Assembly (NCBI RefSeq): GCF_000002875.2
Contig: NC_009420.2
Location: forward strand, 2,480,320 to 2,544,319
Source of the DNA: Leishmania infantum JPCM5
Lineage: Eukaryota > Euglenozoa > Kinetoplastea > Trypanosomatida > Trypanosomatidae
DNA length: 64,000 nt
Direction of reading: 5' to 3'
Below the pieces are notes generated by a model, which was not told the DNA's origin, did no database searches, and saw nothing but the letters and a program-made list of their open reading frames with translations. Both the position numbers and the translations under genes were made by a program. Of this stretch, positions 41,763 through 53,269 are shown one piece after another (position 1 is the stretch's first letter; every line of letters starts with the position of its first letter).

Positions 41763-43207
41763 GGTTCCAGGGAGGTTAAGTGAAAGAGGAAGATCTCGCA
41801 GAGGAATCACGCAGGGCGGCAGGTAGGTGGACAGAGAGTAGGGATGTGTAGGATAGCGCTGAGGCAGGCAGCCTTGCTGCCAAACAGGGAGGTGCAATAG
41901 AATAGGGGGCGGGCGTTGACACGAGAAAGAGGTGGAGAGGACTGGGGAGGATGGCGGTAGGGGGAGCCTATAACGATAGGCGCTGAAAACAACGCTGTGC
42001 ATATGCACCGTAGCCACGCATCGCGTCAATAACATGTTTCTCACTTAGGGTCACAAAGGCAGCAGCCGGAGTGAGCACCGTTACCTATTCTCTCTTTTCG
42101 GGCTCATTGCATGCTCTTATTTTTTCCTCGATTCGTTGCTGCTCTTTCCGCCCATGAGGAGCGAGATGACACCACGGGCACAGGCGCGATGCGCATGAAG
42201 ATGATAATACAGGCAGCCGACAGTGACCGCTGAATGGGCCGGCCTGTTTCTCTCTCTCTCAACAACTCCACCGGCCCACTCATCACCGCCTCCACACCAC
42301 TGGCAGATAGATAGGAGACATAAGCAAGAGGTACACCCACGGGAGAGCAGAACAACAAACTGCCAGAGCACAAGACAAGATTGACGGTACACAACCCATC
42401 GGAAGACGCAGAATTATACACGAAGTGCACACCGAGGAAAAGAGAAAAAGCCAGATGTGCGCGCGTGCATGACGCGCAGAGAGGCGAGATGAGCCCTCAA
42501 CTCCCTCCCACACTCCGTTCATCGACAAGCAACGGCATCTCCACTCCTTTTCTCAAAAATGAGGACGAAACACCTCCACGGCGGGCAAAACAGCACCGCC
42601 ACATTGGAACGACACCACTGAACCGAAAATGAGAGCGAGAGGGAGGGAGAGAAAGCCAACGGTCGCAATATAAGTCCGACAGCGAAAACGCCTTTGAGAC
42701 GGAGGGAGTAGTGGTGGGGGTGGGGAGGTGGGAAGGAGGGACCAAGAGGGCCGCAGAAGAAAACCGTCAATGAAGATGAGAGGGACTAAACAAATCAAAG
42801 GGACAAAGAAAGGGGGGAAGGTGCTGGCAACAGACGGAAGGCGCGGAGGTGGGGGTGGAGAAGGAGGAGGAAGAGGTGCGAACTAGAACGCGTGTGACCG
42901 AGGGAGAGCGAGCATCGATGGGCGGTGCTGTTACTGCAGGTCTACACCCCCTCCCTCTTCCCCCACGTACACTAGTGTAAATTACGAAGCCATGACAGAG
43001 GAACGAAAACGAACGACAGTCGTCGTAGACGGTGGTAGGAGAGACCCACGAAGGGGAGGAGGAGAAGGAGGCTCATCCCTATTGTCTCTCCGCATCCCTC
43101 CACCCACACCCGCAGAGATACAAATTAAACGGTCCGTTCCGTTTTATGTGCTTCCACCGCCTCTTCTCCAGGAAAGTCCATCGCTCCCGAACTTTTTGGT
43201 TCTACCG
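41763..43207. other. Intergenic / UTRs, no gene seen
   Basis: Spacer with purine-rich stretches and no supportable coding frame. The plus-strand open frame beginning at 42992 overlaps the BDP1 gene antisense and is a shadow. Confidence 0.55.
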
Positions 43208-44401
43208 TCACTCAAAAGAGAAGTCCGAGTCTTCCAGGGCTGCCAGATGCTGCTGCTGCCCCTGTTCCAGCGGTGCCGCGAACAGCATGTCCAGCGGTGC
43301 GTTGTCCTCGTGCTCGTGCCGCATGACCATGTCGAAGAGCGACTCCTGCTCCATGTCAAAGTCGTTGTCAGCGGCAGGGGGGATCTCTTTGGTGGCGCGT
43401 TTCGACTCCGCTCCGTCCTCGGAGTCCGCCTGATGCGTGTCGCGTCGGCGCTTGGGCGGCCGAGATGGCGGCGCGGCCGTCGCCTCTTCCAAATCTCCGA
43501 GCGTAGCCGCCGGCACCGGCACCTCGAGCTCCTCACCTTTCATGTGCATGGTGCACTCCGACGGGTGCCTGCCTGCAATTTCGTCCAGGAAGGCCAACTC
43601 CTCGGAGTTCAGCTTTTTCTTATTCACGGGCTGCTGCGCCTCCTTCTTTTTCGCTTCGTAGCGCACCTCAAAGGTGGCCATGTCGATCGGATGTTTCTGG
43701 TTGAGAGCTGTTTGCACCTCCTTGGGCTTCTGCCGCATCTCCCGCTGATACAGTCGCTTGATGTCTCTGCGGGAGCGACCGGGGAAGAGTACGGCGATGG
43801 CGCTGAAGTCCGTGCCGTACTGGGAGAGCGCCTGGTAGAAGCTGCGCACCTCCCCCTCGCTCCAATCGATGCGCGCCTGCCGGTTGGGGCAGCGGCGCGC
43901 GCGCATTTGGAGCTCCGTCAAGCCCTGCGCGCTGCCACCGTGCGCCTCCTCGCCACCTCCCTCGCCGAGCTGATACGCGCCTTCCGCACCACCGCCCCGC
44001 TCCTCTTCGTCTGACGAGGCCGAGGGCAGCGGTGGGTGACCCGCTGAGAGGAACGGCGAGTGCGTCGGGCTTTGCTGGTGCAGACGCTGCGAGTGGGGAA
44101 GTGGCGCCACGCTAGCGCTGGGACGAGGCATACAGCTGCCTCCTGGCGGAGCGCGCATGTGTGACGTGGAGAGCGCGCCTCTCAGCACCTGTCCAATGGA
44201 GAAGTTCTGCGGGTTCTTGGGCTGCGTCGGCGGCAGGTTTTCGAGTGGAATCTGTGCCAGCATGCTAAGCGGCACGTTAGCGGTCGGATACGCAAACGGC
44301 GTCCGCAGCGGGCTTGACATTGCCGTTTGGTAAGGGGAAAGCCGGCTCGCGACGACATCGTCAAGCTGATCCGGCGGAAATTCGAACTCGTTGTCGTCCA
44401 T
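43208..44401 (-). CDS. BDP1: TFIIIB subunit BDP1 (B'' SANT-domain protein)
   Basis: A 397-residue protein with a SANT/Myb domain at about 177-222: IDWSEGEVRSFYQALSQYGT, DFSAIAVLFPGRSRRDIKRLY and EMRQKP. The pattern W-x2-E-x3-FY-AL-x-YGTDF-x-I-x-LFP-R-x3-I-K is the diagnostic BDP1 version rather than a general Myb repeat. BDP1 joins TBP and BRF1 on polymerase III promoters; in Leishmania these are tRNA, 5S and related genes. Both flanks are low-complexity: Pro/Ser/Gly-rich before the domain, and acidic or basic patches after it with possible nuclear signals (RPPKRRR). It is shorter than human BDP1, like other trypanosomatid versions. The start is the ATG at 44401 (MDDNEFEFPP); the upstream frame to 44731 is not ATG-led. 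Confidence 0.88.
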   Translation of the reverse strand: MDDNEFEFPPDQLDDVVASRLSPYQTAMSSPLRTPFAYPTANVPLSMLAQIPLENLPPTQPKNPQNFSIGQVLRGALSTSHMRAPPGGSCMPRPSASVAPLPHSQRLHQQSPTHSPFLSAGHPPLPSASSDEEERGGGAEGAYQLGEGGGEEAHGGSAQGLTELQMRARRCPNRQARIDWSEGEVRSFYQALSQYGTDFSAIAVLFPGRSRRDIKRLYQREMRQKPKEVQTALNQKHPIDMATFEVRYEAKKKEAQQPVNKKKLNSEELAFLDEIAGRHPSECTMHMKGEELEVPVPAATLGDLEEATAAPPSRPPKRRRDTHQADSEDGAESKRATKEIPPAADNDFDMEQESLFDMVMRHEHEDNAPLDMLFAAPLEQGQQQHLAALEDSDFSFE

Positions 44402-46670
44402 GTCTCCGCCGGTGCGTATCGGCGTGTGATGGCACTTCGACGGCTGAAAACCAGACTCACGCGCACAAGCCAAAGGAGCAGAGGCAAGCGAAACGCCTAC
44501 TCGCCCGCAGCAAGCGGTTGCCGAGAAAAGGCTTGAGGCGGCGGTGACGAGTGGGGAACCCCTGCGGCCTCTAAAAAAAAAATGAGGAGACACAGAGCGA
44601 GAATCAGAAGTGGCGGGGTGCACCCTACCCTTAATGTCAGAGCAGAGGCAAGACGTCCAGACCCAGCGACTACACCGGGGGTCGATGCAGAGGGGATGGG
44701 GAGGGTGGTGGATGTAGAAACAGCGGAACAACTACAGAGAGAGAGAGAGCAGGAGAGAGTCGAGGGAAGGACACACGCGACAAAGAATAAGGAGCCCAAC
44801 GCGGCGACAATGATTGGGTGAGATGGATGATGGAAGCGAGAGCGAGTAAGGGGAAGGAGCAGAGCTGCCAACGACGTCGGACACACGCAGAGAGCGCGAA
44901 GATCAACAGCACCACAATGACAAGGAGAAGTACCAAAAATGAGAAGCGCAACGACCGACGCTCCAGCCGCACGTACGCGCACAGACACACAGCAGCACTA
45001 AAGATGGAAAGTTGTCGACAATGAGAGAAAAGAGGATGAGAGAGGAGCGATCTCCACGATCAAGGCTGAGGTTGTTGATTCTCGTACGGCTCAACCCTTC
45101 GGGTCCGCCACTAGGCAAGACACACCGATAGAGAGACGCTCCGTCGGTGTTGTAGTCCTTCAGTGAAGCGCCACCAGAGAGAGAGAGTTGTATCAGTGCA
45201 CAGCGCACCGATGTCTGGGCGTGTCTGCGTTTTGGAGTACGCGCGTGAGCTCCTTGCAGCGGAATCCAAGAAGTATAACCGTGCGTGAACGACAAGTTAT
45301 ACGCGGCGCTGCGTTGTGCGTGTGATGGTGTGAGGGTTCTTGGACCACCTCTTCGTTTGGTGACTCTTGCTGACCGAAACCAAGCTACCTAAATCAAGTG
45401 CGTGCGAATTGCAGCCGCACGCGAAGAGCATGATTGACAGAGAGAGAGAGAGACGCAGAGGGGAAAATGTCGGCAAGAGAACATCGGAAAGGAGGAACGT
45501 TGATGATTTCGGTGCAAGAGGTCGGCCATTTCGTATTCTTGCGACGCTGGTGGGTGAACGAGAAAGGAAGCGAAAAGGATGCGCTCGCCATGCTCTGCCA
45601 TACTTGGAGGTCTCTCCTTGGCTAGCGTTCGCCACCCTCCCACTGCTTTGCACCATGTTGAGCCATGCAATCATGAATGACCGTCAATAGCAGCCGATGA
45701 GTCCGCAATGCACAACCATTTTTTTCTTTTGCGTGTCTTTTCGGTATTCAGTTCATCGTGTTCTCTCCATCTGAGCCTGTTTTGGTGTGTGTGCGCGCGC
45801 GCAAAAGAGGTAGCTCGCCATCTTTGCCGGTCGACAGGTTGACGCAGCAAGTGCCCCTACGCACCACGACACGTATGCAGACACATGCACAAACGCGAAG
45901 GCCCCCCGTCCCCCATAAGGGGTGGCGCTGGTTGGGGTGGCGGTTGGTGCAGAGGATGTGAACTGCTTGCAAAGCAAAAACAGAGCAGCAAACAAACAGA
46001 AACGAGAGAGTAAAGAAGATGCACAGAAGACGGTGAAGGGAAAAGATGAGAAAGCAAAAAAAAAAAGAGGAGTGTCAGAAGCTGCTGAGATAAAAGATGG
46101 GAGAGGGAAGGAGCGATGTACTTGATAGGCGCATGCGTCAATGCCGCGTCTTGAGACGATGGACAGGGAGGGCTCGAAGAAAAGACGATACGTGTGCAGT
46201 GCGCTTGGTTTTACTCATGCGGCGAAGGTTCCACTGCTCCGCCGCTCTGCGTGAGGTATACAGAAAGAGAGAAGGGTGACAGCGGGGAAGGGAAAGAAGG
46301 CACAGTGCGACAGAGTCACGGGGCCGGATGGAGGGGGCCTGCGCGAATGTCGACAACGCCCCCCTCCTCCTCCCATCCTCGAGAAAGTGAAGTGGGGTCG
46401 GGGAAAGATCACTGACAGTGAGCACGAGGGAAGATGAGCCAAGGCGAGCCGTGAAGCTCACATGTAGCAGCCGCACGTCACCTTCTACGCGCCGCAGTCC
46501 CCCGCAAGGACGGCATAAACCGAAGTCGTCTTCCGCCACGTTCGCGCTTGCGCAGAGCACAGCCCCACACAGAGAAGCCCGCGATGAGGAGTTATGAGGG
46601 ACGTAGAGCAGGCATGTGCCGCCGGCAGTCACACTGATGATGAGCACCGCGACGTTCTCGCGCCAGCAGC
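44402..46670. other. Intergenic / UTRs, no supportable gene
   Basis: A 2.3-kb spacer. A minus-strand frame at 46138-46647 is protein-like for about 100 codons but has no ATG and enters from the 3' end of the hydrolase gene (see rejected items). A-rich tracts at 44570-44581 and 46060-46070. Confidence 0.5.
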
Positions 46671-47393
46671 CTAATGGAGTGACTTCTTGAAGAAGTCCAG
46701 CACAAGCTGACGTGCCGTCTCCACATCCTTCATTTCCTCAGCCGTGTACGCGTCCGGGTTGTAGCGGGCACCAAAGAACCCGTGGTGCAGGGTGTCAAAG
46801 CGCTTGTGCACGTGCGGCTCCATCGGGTGCGAGTTGACAGCGGCTTCGACATCGTCCATGGGAGGTTCGTCCTTCGACGGCAGCACCAGCACAGGCGTCT
46901 TCGCGGCCCTCACTCTGTCGGCAGTGAAGAAGGACGGGTGCGCCGTGGCGGCGGCGTCGATCTTGCCCTGTGCCGCCATCATGAACGGCAGGGCAGCACC
47001 CCAGCACATGCCAATGGCGCCAACCTTCGCACACCCCATCTGGCGCAGCAGCGCGATCGCCGCCTCCATGCGAGGCACAAAGGTGTCGAACTGCGTGATT
47101 TTCTCCGCATACTGGAGCCAGCGCGTTGATTGGAAGTCGGCCGGCCACTCTGACTCAGGCCATGCCAGCGGTCCAAAGAAGTCCGGCATGACAACAAGGA
47201 AGCCGTGCGCAGCTAGCACGTCAGCAAAGCGTTTCGAGTTGGGCAGCAAACCGAAGATGTCGCACACGAGCACCACGCCAGCCTTGCTGTTGTGTGGGCC
47301 CACCACGTAGAGGTCGTTGCCAGCGGGGCTGTACACACACTGGGCGGCGCCCTTTTCAGTGGGGCAGCAGCGGTTCGGGGGATCTGTGGACAT
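46671..47393 (-). CDS. Dienelactone hydrolase family protein
   Basis: A 240-residue alpha/beta hydrolase of the dienelactone hydrolase (carboxymethylenebutenolidase-like) family, the normal length. The triad is visible: Cys130 in the nucleophile elbow G-M-C-W-G, Asp175 in PSKDEPP and His204 in LHHGFFGAR. Typical strands include VVLVCDIFGLLPNSKRFAD and FLVVMPDFFG. Family members hydrolyse lactone or ester bonds; the physiological substrate in Leishmania is not known and I do not infer one. No signal peptide or membrane segment is seen, so a cytosolic location is expected. The start is the ATG at 47393 (MSTDPPNRCC). Confidence 0.88.
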   Translation of the reverse strand: MSTDPPNRCCPTEKGAAQCVYSPAGNDLYVVGPHNSKAGVVLVCDIFGLLPNSKRFADVLAAHGFLVVMPDFFGPLAWPESEWPADFQSTRWLQYAEKITQFDTFVPRMEAAIALLRQMGCAKVGAIGMCWGAALPFMMAAQGKIDAAATAHPSFFTADRVRAAKTPVLVLPSKDEPPMDDVEAAVNSHPMEPHVHKRFDTLHHGFFGARYNPDAYTAEEMKDVETARQLVLDFFKKSLH

Positions 47394-49236
47394 TTACTCT
47401 GCTGCTTGCAGATCTGTGTCAACAAAAAAGTGGGGGAATGTCTTCAGCTACTGCAGTCCACTTGAGGCGGTTTACAAGGAGTAGGAGCTCGCCTCAAAGA
47501 CAAGTGCGCTATGCTGAGCTAAGGAGCCTCGCAAAAGAAATGGGTGCTTCAGGTGTGAGGCTTAGAAGCATGCTTCGTGTGTGTGTGTGCGCGCGTGTAA
47601 AGTGCGGCATGACGTAAGGCGGAGAGGGGAGAGTCGTGTGGCGTGGGGCGAGGGAGTGCGAGCAGGAAAAACACGTATGCGAGCGCGCAGGCAGAGAGAG
47701 AGCGCGACAAGCACAGGAGCGAGAGGTCAGTGGAGCGTGGCAGCGCGACGGAACTAGAAGGTCCGCGTGGGCTCACCTCGATACGAGCGGCGTGCGGTGG
47801 GGGAGAGACAGAAAGGACCAAAGGAACACCGAGAGAGAGACTTGGCGCGCTGCGCAGGCAAGGGGCTTTCAGAATCCCAGGAAGGCGTAGCAGTTTCGAC
47901 TGTGCTGAACATGATGCAGGCGTTACTCTGTGCTGGTCTCTTGAATTCCGCCTGCGCATCAGTGAAGTGCCATGGGATCGCTTTCCAGTTCATGTAGGTC
48001 GGCTGCCGCCGTTTTCGCTTCCTCTGGCGCGGCAGCAAAACAAGGAAGAGCTGAAGCGGACGAGATAAGAGGCCAGCATCTAAGGTCGGGTAGGGAACTC
48101 AGAGGAGCAGACAGCGGATGGAGGTGTGAGCAGAGAGGGTATACGGGGAGCCGGCGTCGCTGTCGCAGTGGCACATGCCGACACAGGAGAAAAAAAAGCA
48201 GAGAACAAAGACGAGAGAAGCATTCATAGGAGAGGGAGAGAGCAGCGAGGTCTGTGTGCGGTGGCTGCGCTTCGACGGACAAGAGAGCGAAATCGATCAT
48301 GCACACAGAGAGGGCAACAAAGAGAGAGGATGATGCTGCGAAGCGGTTGAAGTGCGAAACACTGTAAGGGTAGAGCCAGCGACACGATTCAACGGCAGCA
48401 ACAGCAAAAACGAATATACTTGATCTCGCTGTCTTTTCCTGACCGGGGAAGGAGAACTTGAGGAGAGTGGCGGTGGGGAGAGGGGAGGGGGGACCGAGTA
48501 GTGCCATCCGTTTCGATCTAAGTCGTGCCTCGTCGTTCCATGCTTTGGAAGAATCGAAAACAAAGAGGAAAGCAGGAAAGGAACGAAGCAGATCGTGGAT
48601 GGGTCACCTTGGCTGCCATGGGTCGTGGAGCAGCCGCACTACTTCAAAAAAAAAAACGAGAAACAGCGAGAATAGAAAGACAACAGGCACGCGCGAACCA
48701 GAAATGTGTCCGTCTGAAGCCATGGACACCGGAGGTGGGAAGAGTGTATCGCCAAACGAAGATGGATGCAAGAGGAAAGAGCCGGACGTCTTCTGCAACA
48801 TAGCAGCTGCAGACTAAAGGGCAGAGACGCAGAGAGAGAGAGAGAGCAGACACACTAATAAACGAGAAGACGAAAAAAGGAAAGATGTCGCCGGAGAAGC
48901 TACTCGAGGAGCGTCTTGTCCCATCGAATGGTTACGGATTACTTTGGCCGGTTTGGGGGACAAGAAAACAACGAAGTGAAAGAGAAAGGGACTGCCGCAC
49001 CGTGCAGACCAAATTAGCGACGTGCTCTGCCGTCTACGTATACATGAATACTTACACAGTTCGTCAATGCACAATGACAGAGGCCTACGTGTGCACGCGG
49101 CAGACCTGTGCGTGAGAAGCTCCGTGAGCTTTACCCTCGTCGTCTTTTTGTTTTCGTTTGACGGTGGGCCGTTCCGTGGTGCGCGGCAGTGCGATTTCAG
49201 CTGCACCTAAAGCAAAAAAAAAAACTAATGAGCCGC
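47394..49236. other. Intergenic / UTRs, no gene seen
   Basis: A 1.8-kb GA-rich spacer. The open frames present are short and without ATG-led, domain-like content. Confidence 0.55.
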
Positions 49237-50016
49237 TTACGTGCGCGTCGTCACGTCGCCATCGAGCTGGGCATGTAGAGATGTGAGCGGCACAAATTGC
49301 ACGTGACACGCTCGCCGCATCGTGAAAGCGCCTTCATCGCCCTTCGTGAACACCTGTAACTCCTGCACCTCGGCCGGGCTACCAACGGGAATCACCAGCG
49401 TACCACCGCACCGGAGAAGGCTTAGGTACTCGGGCACGAGAGTCTTCGGCGCGGTGGCGCCGACGTGGATGACGTCAAAGCATTCACCTTTTTCCTCACC
49501 AACACCCGCGATGGAGCGAGGCTTCCGTCCGTCTCCGTGCAGCAACGTGACGCGGCGCCCGCGGATCCACTCAGGGAAGTGCGACTCGAGGACGCGCTTT
49601 GACTGCTTCTGGAGCTCCTGCACGTGCTCGATGCCGACCACCTCAAACATCGGCGGCTCACCGTCTCGCCAAGCCGCCTCACACAGCGCAGCAAAGGCAG
49701 CCGTCATGTAGCCGCTGCCACTACCGATGTCCAGCAGTCGCAGCGGCTGGCTATGGCCGCGGTTCAGATTCTTGTGGCGCAGCACAGACGGGCTCACCAG
49801 CTCCAACATGATAGCATGCATATGTGGAGCGCTGATGGTCACGCCGAAACCGATGGGCAGAGGCTGATCACGGTAAGCATCTTTGGGGTTGCGCACGAAC
49901 CAGCCGCGGTCCACACGGCGCATCACCTCAATCACCTCGGGTGTTTTGATGAGACCCTCGCGCTGCAGTGCAGCCACCATCCCCGCATTCGTCGTTGACG
50001 AGCAGTGCCATGCCAT
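49237..50016 (-). CDS. PCMT: Protein-L-isoaspartate O-methyltransferase
   Basis: A 259-residue class I SAM-dependent methyltransferase that starts repair of L-isoaspartyl residues in aged proteins. The N-terminal substrate part shows the family hallmarks VMRRVDRGWFV, AYRDQPLPIGFGVTISAPHMHA and the Ser62 region. SAM motif I is LLDIGSGSGYMTAAF (96-103 core), the acidic ribose-binding residue lies in VVGIEHV (E130), motif II is LLHGDGRK (158-165), and IHVGATAPKTLV with GGTLVIPVG completes the fold. It is slightly longer than the bacterial or human enzymes (about 227), with insertions around 78-92 and 168-178. The start is the ATG at 50016 (MAWHCSSTTN, close to the usual MAW/MAY start). Confidence 0.95.
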   Translation of the reverse strand: MAWHCSSTTNAGMVAALQREGLIKTPEVIEVMRRVDRGWFVRNPKDAYRDQPLPIGFGVTISAPHMHAIMLELVSPSVLRHKNLNRGHSQPLRLLDIGSGSGYMTAAFAALCEAAWRDGEPPMFEVVGIEHVQELQKQSKRVLESHFPEWIRGRRVTLLHGDGRKPRSIAGVGEEKGECFDVIHVGATAPKTLVPEYLSLLRCGGTLVIPVGSPAEVQELQVFTKGDEGAFTMRRACHVQFVPLTSLHAQLDGDVTTRT

Positions 50017-50852
50017 GTTGTCGAGTGTGAGCCTCTCAGCCTGGGTGTATCTTGGAGACTTCAGTGGCGGATAGAAACCCTTCTTTCATACAAAAAAAAA
50101 TCTGCAGTGATGGAAAGCACAGGAAGGGTGACGGCAAATCAGAGGTCGTACACGCACACGTCTGTGCGTGCAGCGGCACTGAGCAAGCGCTGGCGCACTT
50201 CAGAAAAGGGGCGAGGCAAAACTCACCCGATACTTGCCGTTGTCATCAAAGGAAACGATAGGCTGGAGAGAGGGAGCTGTGGAAAGAGGAGTGGGTGCCC
50301 CGTTTTCGCTAGGGGGGGGGGGTGCACACCTCACCGTCGGTTTATTCGACACACACACAGGAAGGGAAGGACAGGAAAGACGCAGAGAGGAGGGAGAGGG
50401 AATCGCACGAGAAAAGGGTAGATAGGAGGGACTGTGCAGTGGGAGAGCGCCATCCACGGACTGCCGCCGCGCGCACGGCACCGCATGCTGCGGTAGGCGC
50501 CTCGTGCATATTTCAGGCATTGAACAGAAACTGTGTGTGCCCAAGCGTGCTGCTTCTCTTTTTCCCAGTTCACCCCTCAGCCCAGACGATGACCGGCCAC
50601 CTCACCGTGGTAGCCGGGTCCAGTATCCACGCTCTGTGGGGAGTTCAAGCGCCTGCACAACATGCTCTCGGGCACAGCTGCGGGACCTTGGTGCCGGTGG
50701 GCTGGTCGAAGCTGGTGTTGTGCCGAAGAGACTTGCGGCCGTGATCACCAGTGTACCAGGTCACTACGAATCGCGTCACCAGTTCAACAGATACGCTACT
50801 TGGCGAGTCTCTGACTTCGACATCAGGCCACATGGTGAAAAACGCACACAAG
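50017..50852. other. Intergenic / 5' UTR of methyltransferase, no gene seen
   Basis: Contains an A run (50091-50100) and a G run (50312-50320). The last 200 bases may already belong to the retroelement relic that follows. Confidence 0.5.
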
Positions 50853-51222
50853 CACTATGCACACGCGCGCATGCCGAGCACCGCTGGCATGTGGTGTGCC
50901 GCATCCGACCGAGGCACGCGGCCGTCAGGAGAGCGCGAGTGATGAGCGAGAAAGGCGCGAAGACATCCACACCGAGGAGCACCACGGTGCACGTGCACGC
51001 GCTGTGCGGCACCTCCTTCATCCGACCAGGTGGGCTGATGAGGCGCACATGCCGGCAGCATCACGAGAGCACCCTCGAGTCCTGCAGGCGCCGGGGTGGA
51101 GAGCGGCCGCACCACATTGCGGAATGCCACGGCTCCAGGCCCCTCAGGGCGAGGCATGGCATACAGGCAGGGTGTGCAGGGTCTCAGAGGGAGCCTGGCC
51201 TGAGGCTGGCCAACCTCCTCCC
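50853..51222 (+). repeat. Inverted repeat copy B (retroelement relic)
   Basis: About 370 bp matching the reverse complement of 19368-19738. The copies part cleanly after the shared sequence ending GGCCAACCTCCT. Here the coding sense of the relic is on the plus strand, against the transcription direction of all genes. It translates to the same Cys/His-containing peptides in more than one frame, so it is non-functional. Sequence to about 51500 has similar composition and may be further relic. Confidence 0.8.
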
Positions 51223-52294
51223 TGAGCTCACCCGGCATGCGCCCGGACCACCACCCCGCTGCTCCACGCACGACAGATGCCCACCGCCACCACCCTCGAG
51301 CCGGACTGCGCACGCGGCCCACGTGGGTCAATGCGCGCAGTGGGCCCGGGCCCGTCTGGCGCCGATCACGCAGCACGTACGTGAAAGAAGGGACGAGGAC
51401 GGGCACGAAGTGCCCGCAAGGTGCATGGCCCGACTCGGCAGCAGGGACGGCTCGCCCTACACGACGAGGATGCAGCCGTGGCGCAGCAGAAAGCAGGTGA
51501 GCGGTGGTGGCTTATGCATCTATCAGCGAACGTGCTCGTCGGGGGCTACGGGCACACGGTGAATCGCAAAAGCTTCTTTAGTGTTGAAGGCACTGATGGT
51601 GGCGAGCCACAGTGTTTTTGGTGTCCACGGCACAGAATGCTTTACGTCCATGTGTGCGGAAGTGGTTAGCCGCTCCCCTACATGCTGTCCTCTCGAGTGC
51701 ACCGTTATTGTTTTCTCTTTGTTTGGACTTTCGATAACAGGAACGATAAGCAGGAAAAAAAAAGCGACCCCAAACGGCGACGCGCACATGTGAGGCGCGT
51801 CTGGTGAGGGAGCGGCTGAGAGGCAAGAGCGAGAGGGAGGAGAAAGCGTCGACAAGAGCACGCCAAGGCACAGCACGCATTCGAATGTGGAGCCAAAAGC
51901 CGGTTAGTGAAAGAGACGTGCTTGCGTAGATGTGCCCTCGACTCGCGCTCTTACCCATCCCATCATGGTCCCGCTGTTCTTCTCGCTGGGCAGATGGGGC
52001 GTTGTGCGGTGGGGACCACCGAAGGCAAGAATGGTCAGACACAGGGCACTCGCAGATGCACACGTGCGTGAACTGAAGCATCGCGTCGAAGCGGAACAAC
52101 AAAACCCCACGTATCACCTTCAATGCGAAACAACAACAAAAAAAGAAAAGATGCTGGTAAAGAGAGAGCTGGGGCCAAAGGTGCAGCTGCGGTGATGCAC
52201 TACAACGGCGGGCAAACGAGGCTCTTGTTCGCGCAAACGCTGCGCCCATGATTTGCTGGCCAAGCAAGTCTCCCTACGCGGCATTGCCGTCCAT
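51223..52294. other. Intergenic, probably partly relic; no gene seen
   Basis: 51223-51500 continues the GC-rich, Arg/Pro-coding style of the relic without matching copy A. The remainder is spacer with an A run at 51758-51766. Confidence 0.45.
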
Positions 52295-53269
52295 CTACCA
52301 GTTGAACCACGTTGACAAGGCGCTTGGGCTGACTGGTCTGTCGGTGGCAACGGGCATCTTTTTCGATTGCGGCGCCCCGCATGAGTCACGCACGGCGGCC
52401 TCTGTCATCGATCGTGCTGACGGGCGCACCGGCGGCGGTACAATCGGTACACGAGCGGCGCTATCGTTACTGCACCAAATCGGCTTCAACGGTGGCCCGG
52501 GAGCTGCGGGGGCGGCACCAGAGGGAGTGAGGCACGTGCGTCCCGCGCGAATTGGAGGGCCGTTGGTGGAGGCGCCGGTGCCGTTTTGCTCGGCGTGGCT
52601 TGGCGCACTTTTCTCCAACAGTTGCCGAAACGCATGCCGCGCACGCATGAGCTCAGTGGCAAGGTAGCGTATGTTCTCTACCGTGGCCCCCGAGTGAGAG
52701 ACAACATCTGCATCCCAGTCGGCCATCTCCGCAGCGCTGAGCTTTGACGACGGCGATTCCCGGCACGCCTCTTCGCCAGCGGTGGCGGGCGAAGGCCCTT
52801 GGCGGACAGCGAGAATGCCGTTATTGGCGCGAGCGCCGCCGCTGGCCAAAGCCTCGCTGCTGTGCGGCGAGTTGCCAGGGTTCGGTGCCGTCTTTGATTT
52901 CATTTCTCGCAGACGCGACGGCCAATCGACACCGCCGGCGCGAGCGGCGGCCCCTGACGTGGGCGCGGGCTGCCCAGTCGAGTTCTCCAACTGCGTCAGG
53001 AGCTGCTCAAACTGTTGGACAAAGAACACCATCGCTTCGAAATTAGACATGCGCCCGAGCTGCTTCCATGCCTGATGCTTGTGGCGCTCCCTCGAGTACC
53101 AGAAAGATGGTGCCGCAGTGGTGCACTGGCCGTGATCGGCTTGCTGGCGCAGCGCATAGAACATTAGCCGTTGCGCATCCGATAGCAGAGGACTCTCCTC
53201 CAGGTTGCCAATGTAGTAGTCAAAGTACTTGGCGACCTCATAGTACTTGTCTGGAAACGACAACTCCAT
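52295..53269 (-). CDS. Acyl-CoA-binding-domain protein
   Basis: A 324-residue protein with an N-terminal acyl-CoA-binding (ACBP) four-helix domain at about 1-100: YEVAKYFDYYIG, then LLSDAQRLMFYALRQQADHGQC (family pattern LYALYKQATxGDC), WYSRERHKHQAWKQLGRMSNFEAMVFFVQQFEQLL (family KWxAWxxLxGMSxxEAMxxYV). The Tyr and Lys positions that hold the CoA are present in those segments. The rest is Ala/Pro/Ser-rich and mostly disordered, apart from one helical island at about 185-225 (VVSHSGATVENIRYLATELMRARHAF). It is much longer than soluble ACBPs (about 90 residues) and resembles ACBD-type multidomain proteins, but without an ankyrin or membrane segment. Probable role: acyl-CoA carrier or sensor. 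The start is the ATG at 53269. Confidence 0.82.
   Translation of the reverse strand: MELSFPDKYYEVAKYFDYYIGNLEESPLLSDAQRLMFYALRQQADHGQCTTAAPSFWYSRERHKHQAWKQLGRMSNFEAMVFFVQQFEQLLTQLENSTGQPAPTSGAAARAGGVDWPSRLREMKSKTAPNPGNSPHSSEALASGGARANNGILAVRQGPSPATAGEEACRESPSSKLSAAEMADWDADVVSHSGATVENIRYLATELMRARHAFRQLLEKSAPSHAEQNGTGASTNGPPIRAGRTCLTPSGAAPAAPGPPLKPIWCSNDSAARVPIVPPPVRPSARSMTEAAVRDSCGAPQSKKMPVATDRPVSPSALSTWFNW

Noticed and set aside
42992..44014. 340-codon plus-strand frame
   Set aside because: Antisense shadow of BDP1, Leu/Arg-rich and without domain character.
46138..46647. Minus-strand protein-like frame right after the dienelactone hydrolase
   Set aside because: It has no ATG (the apparent start is GTG), overlaps the end of the hydrolase in another frame, and loses protein character after about 100 codons. 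It is most likely a chance frame in the 3' UTR.
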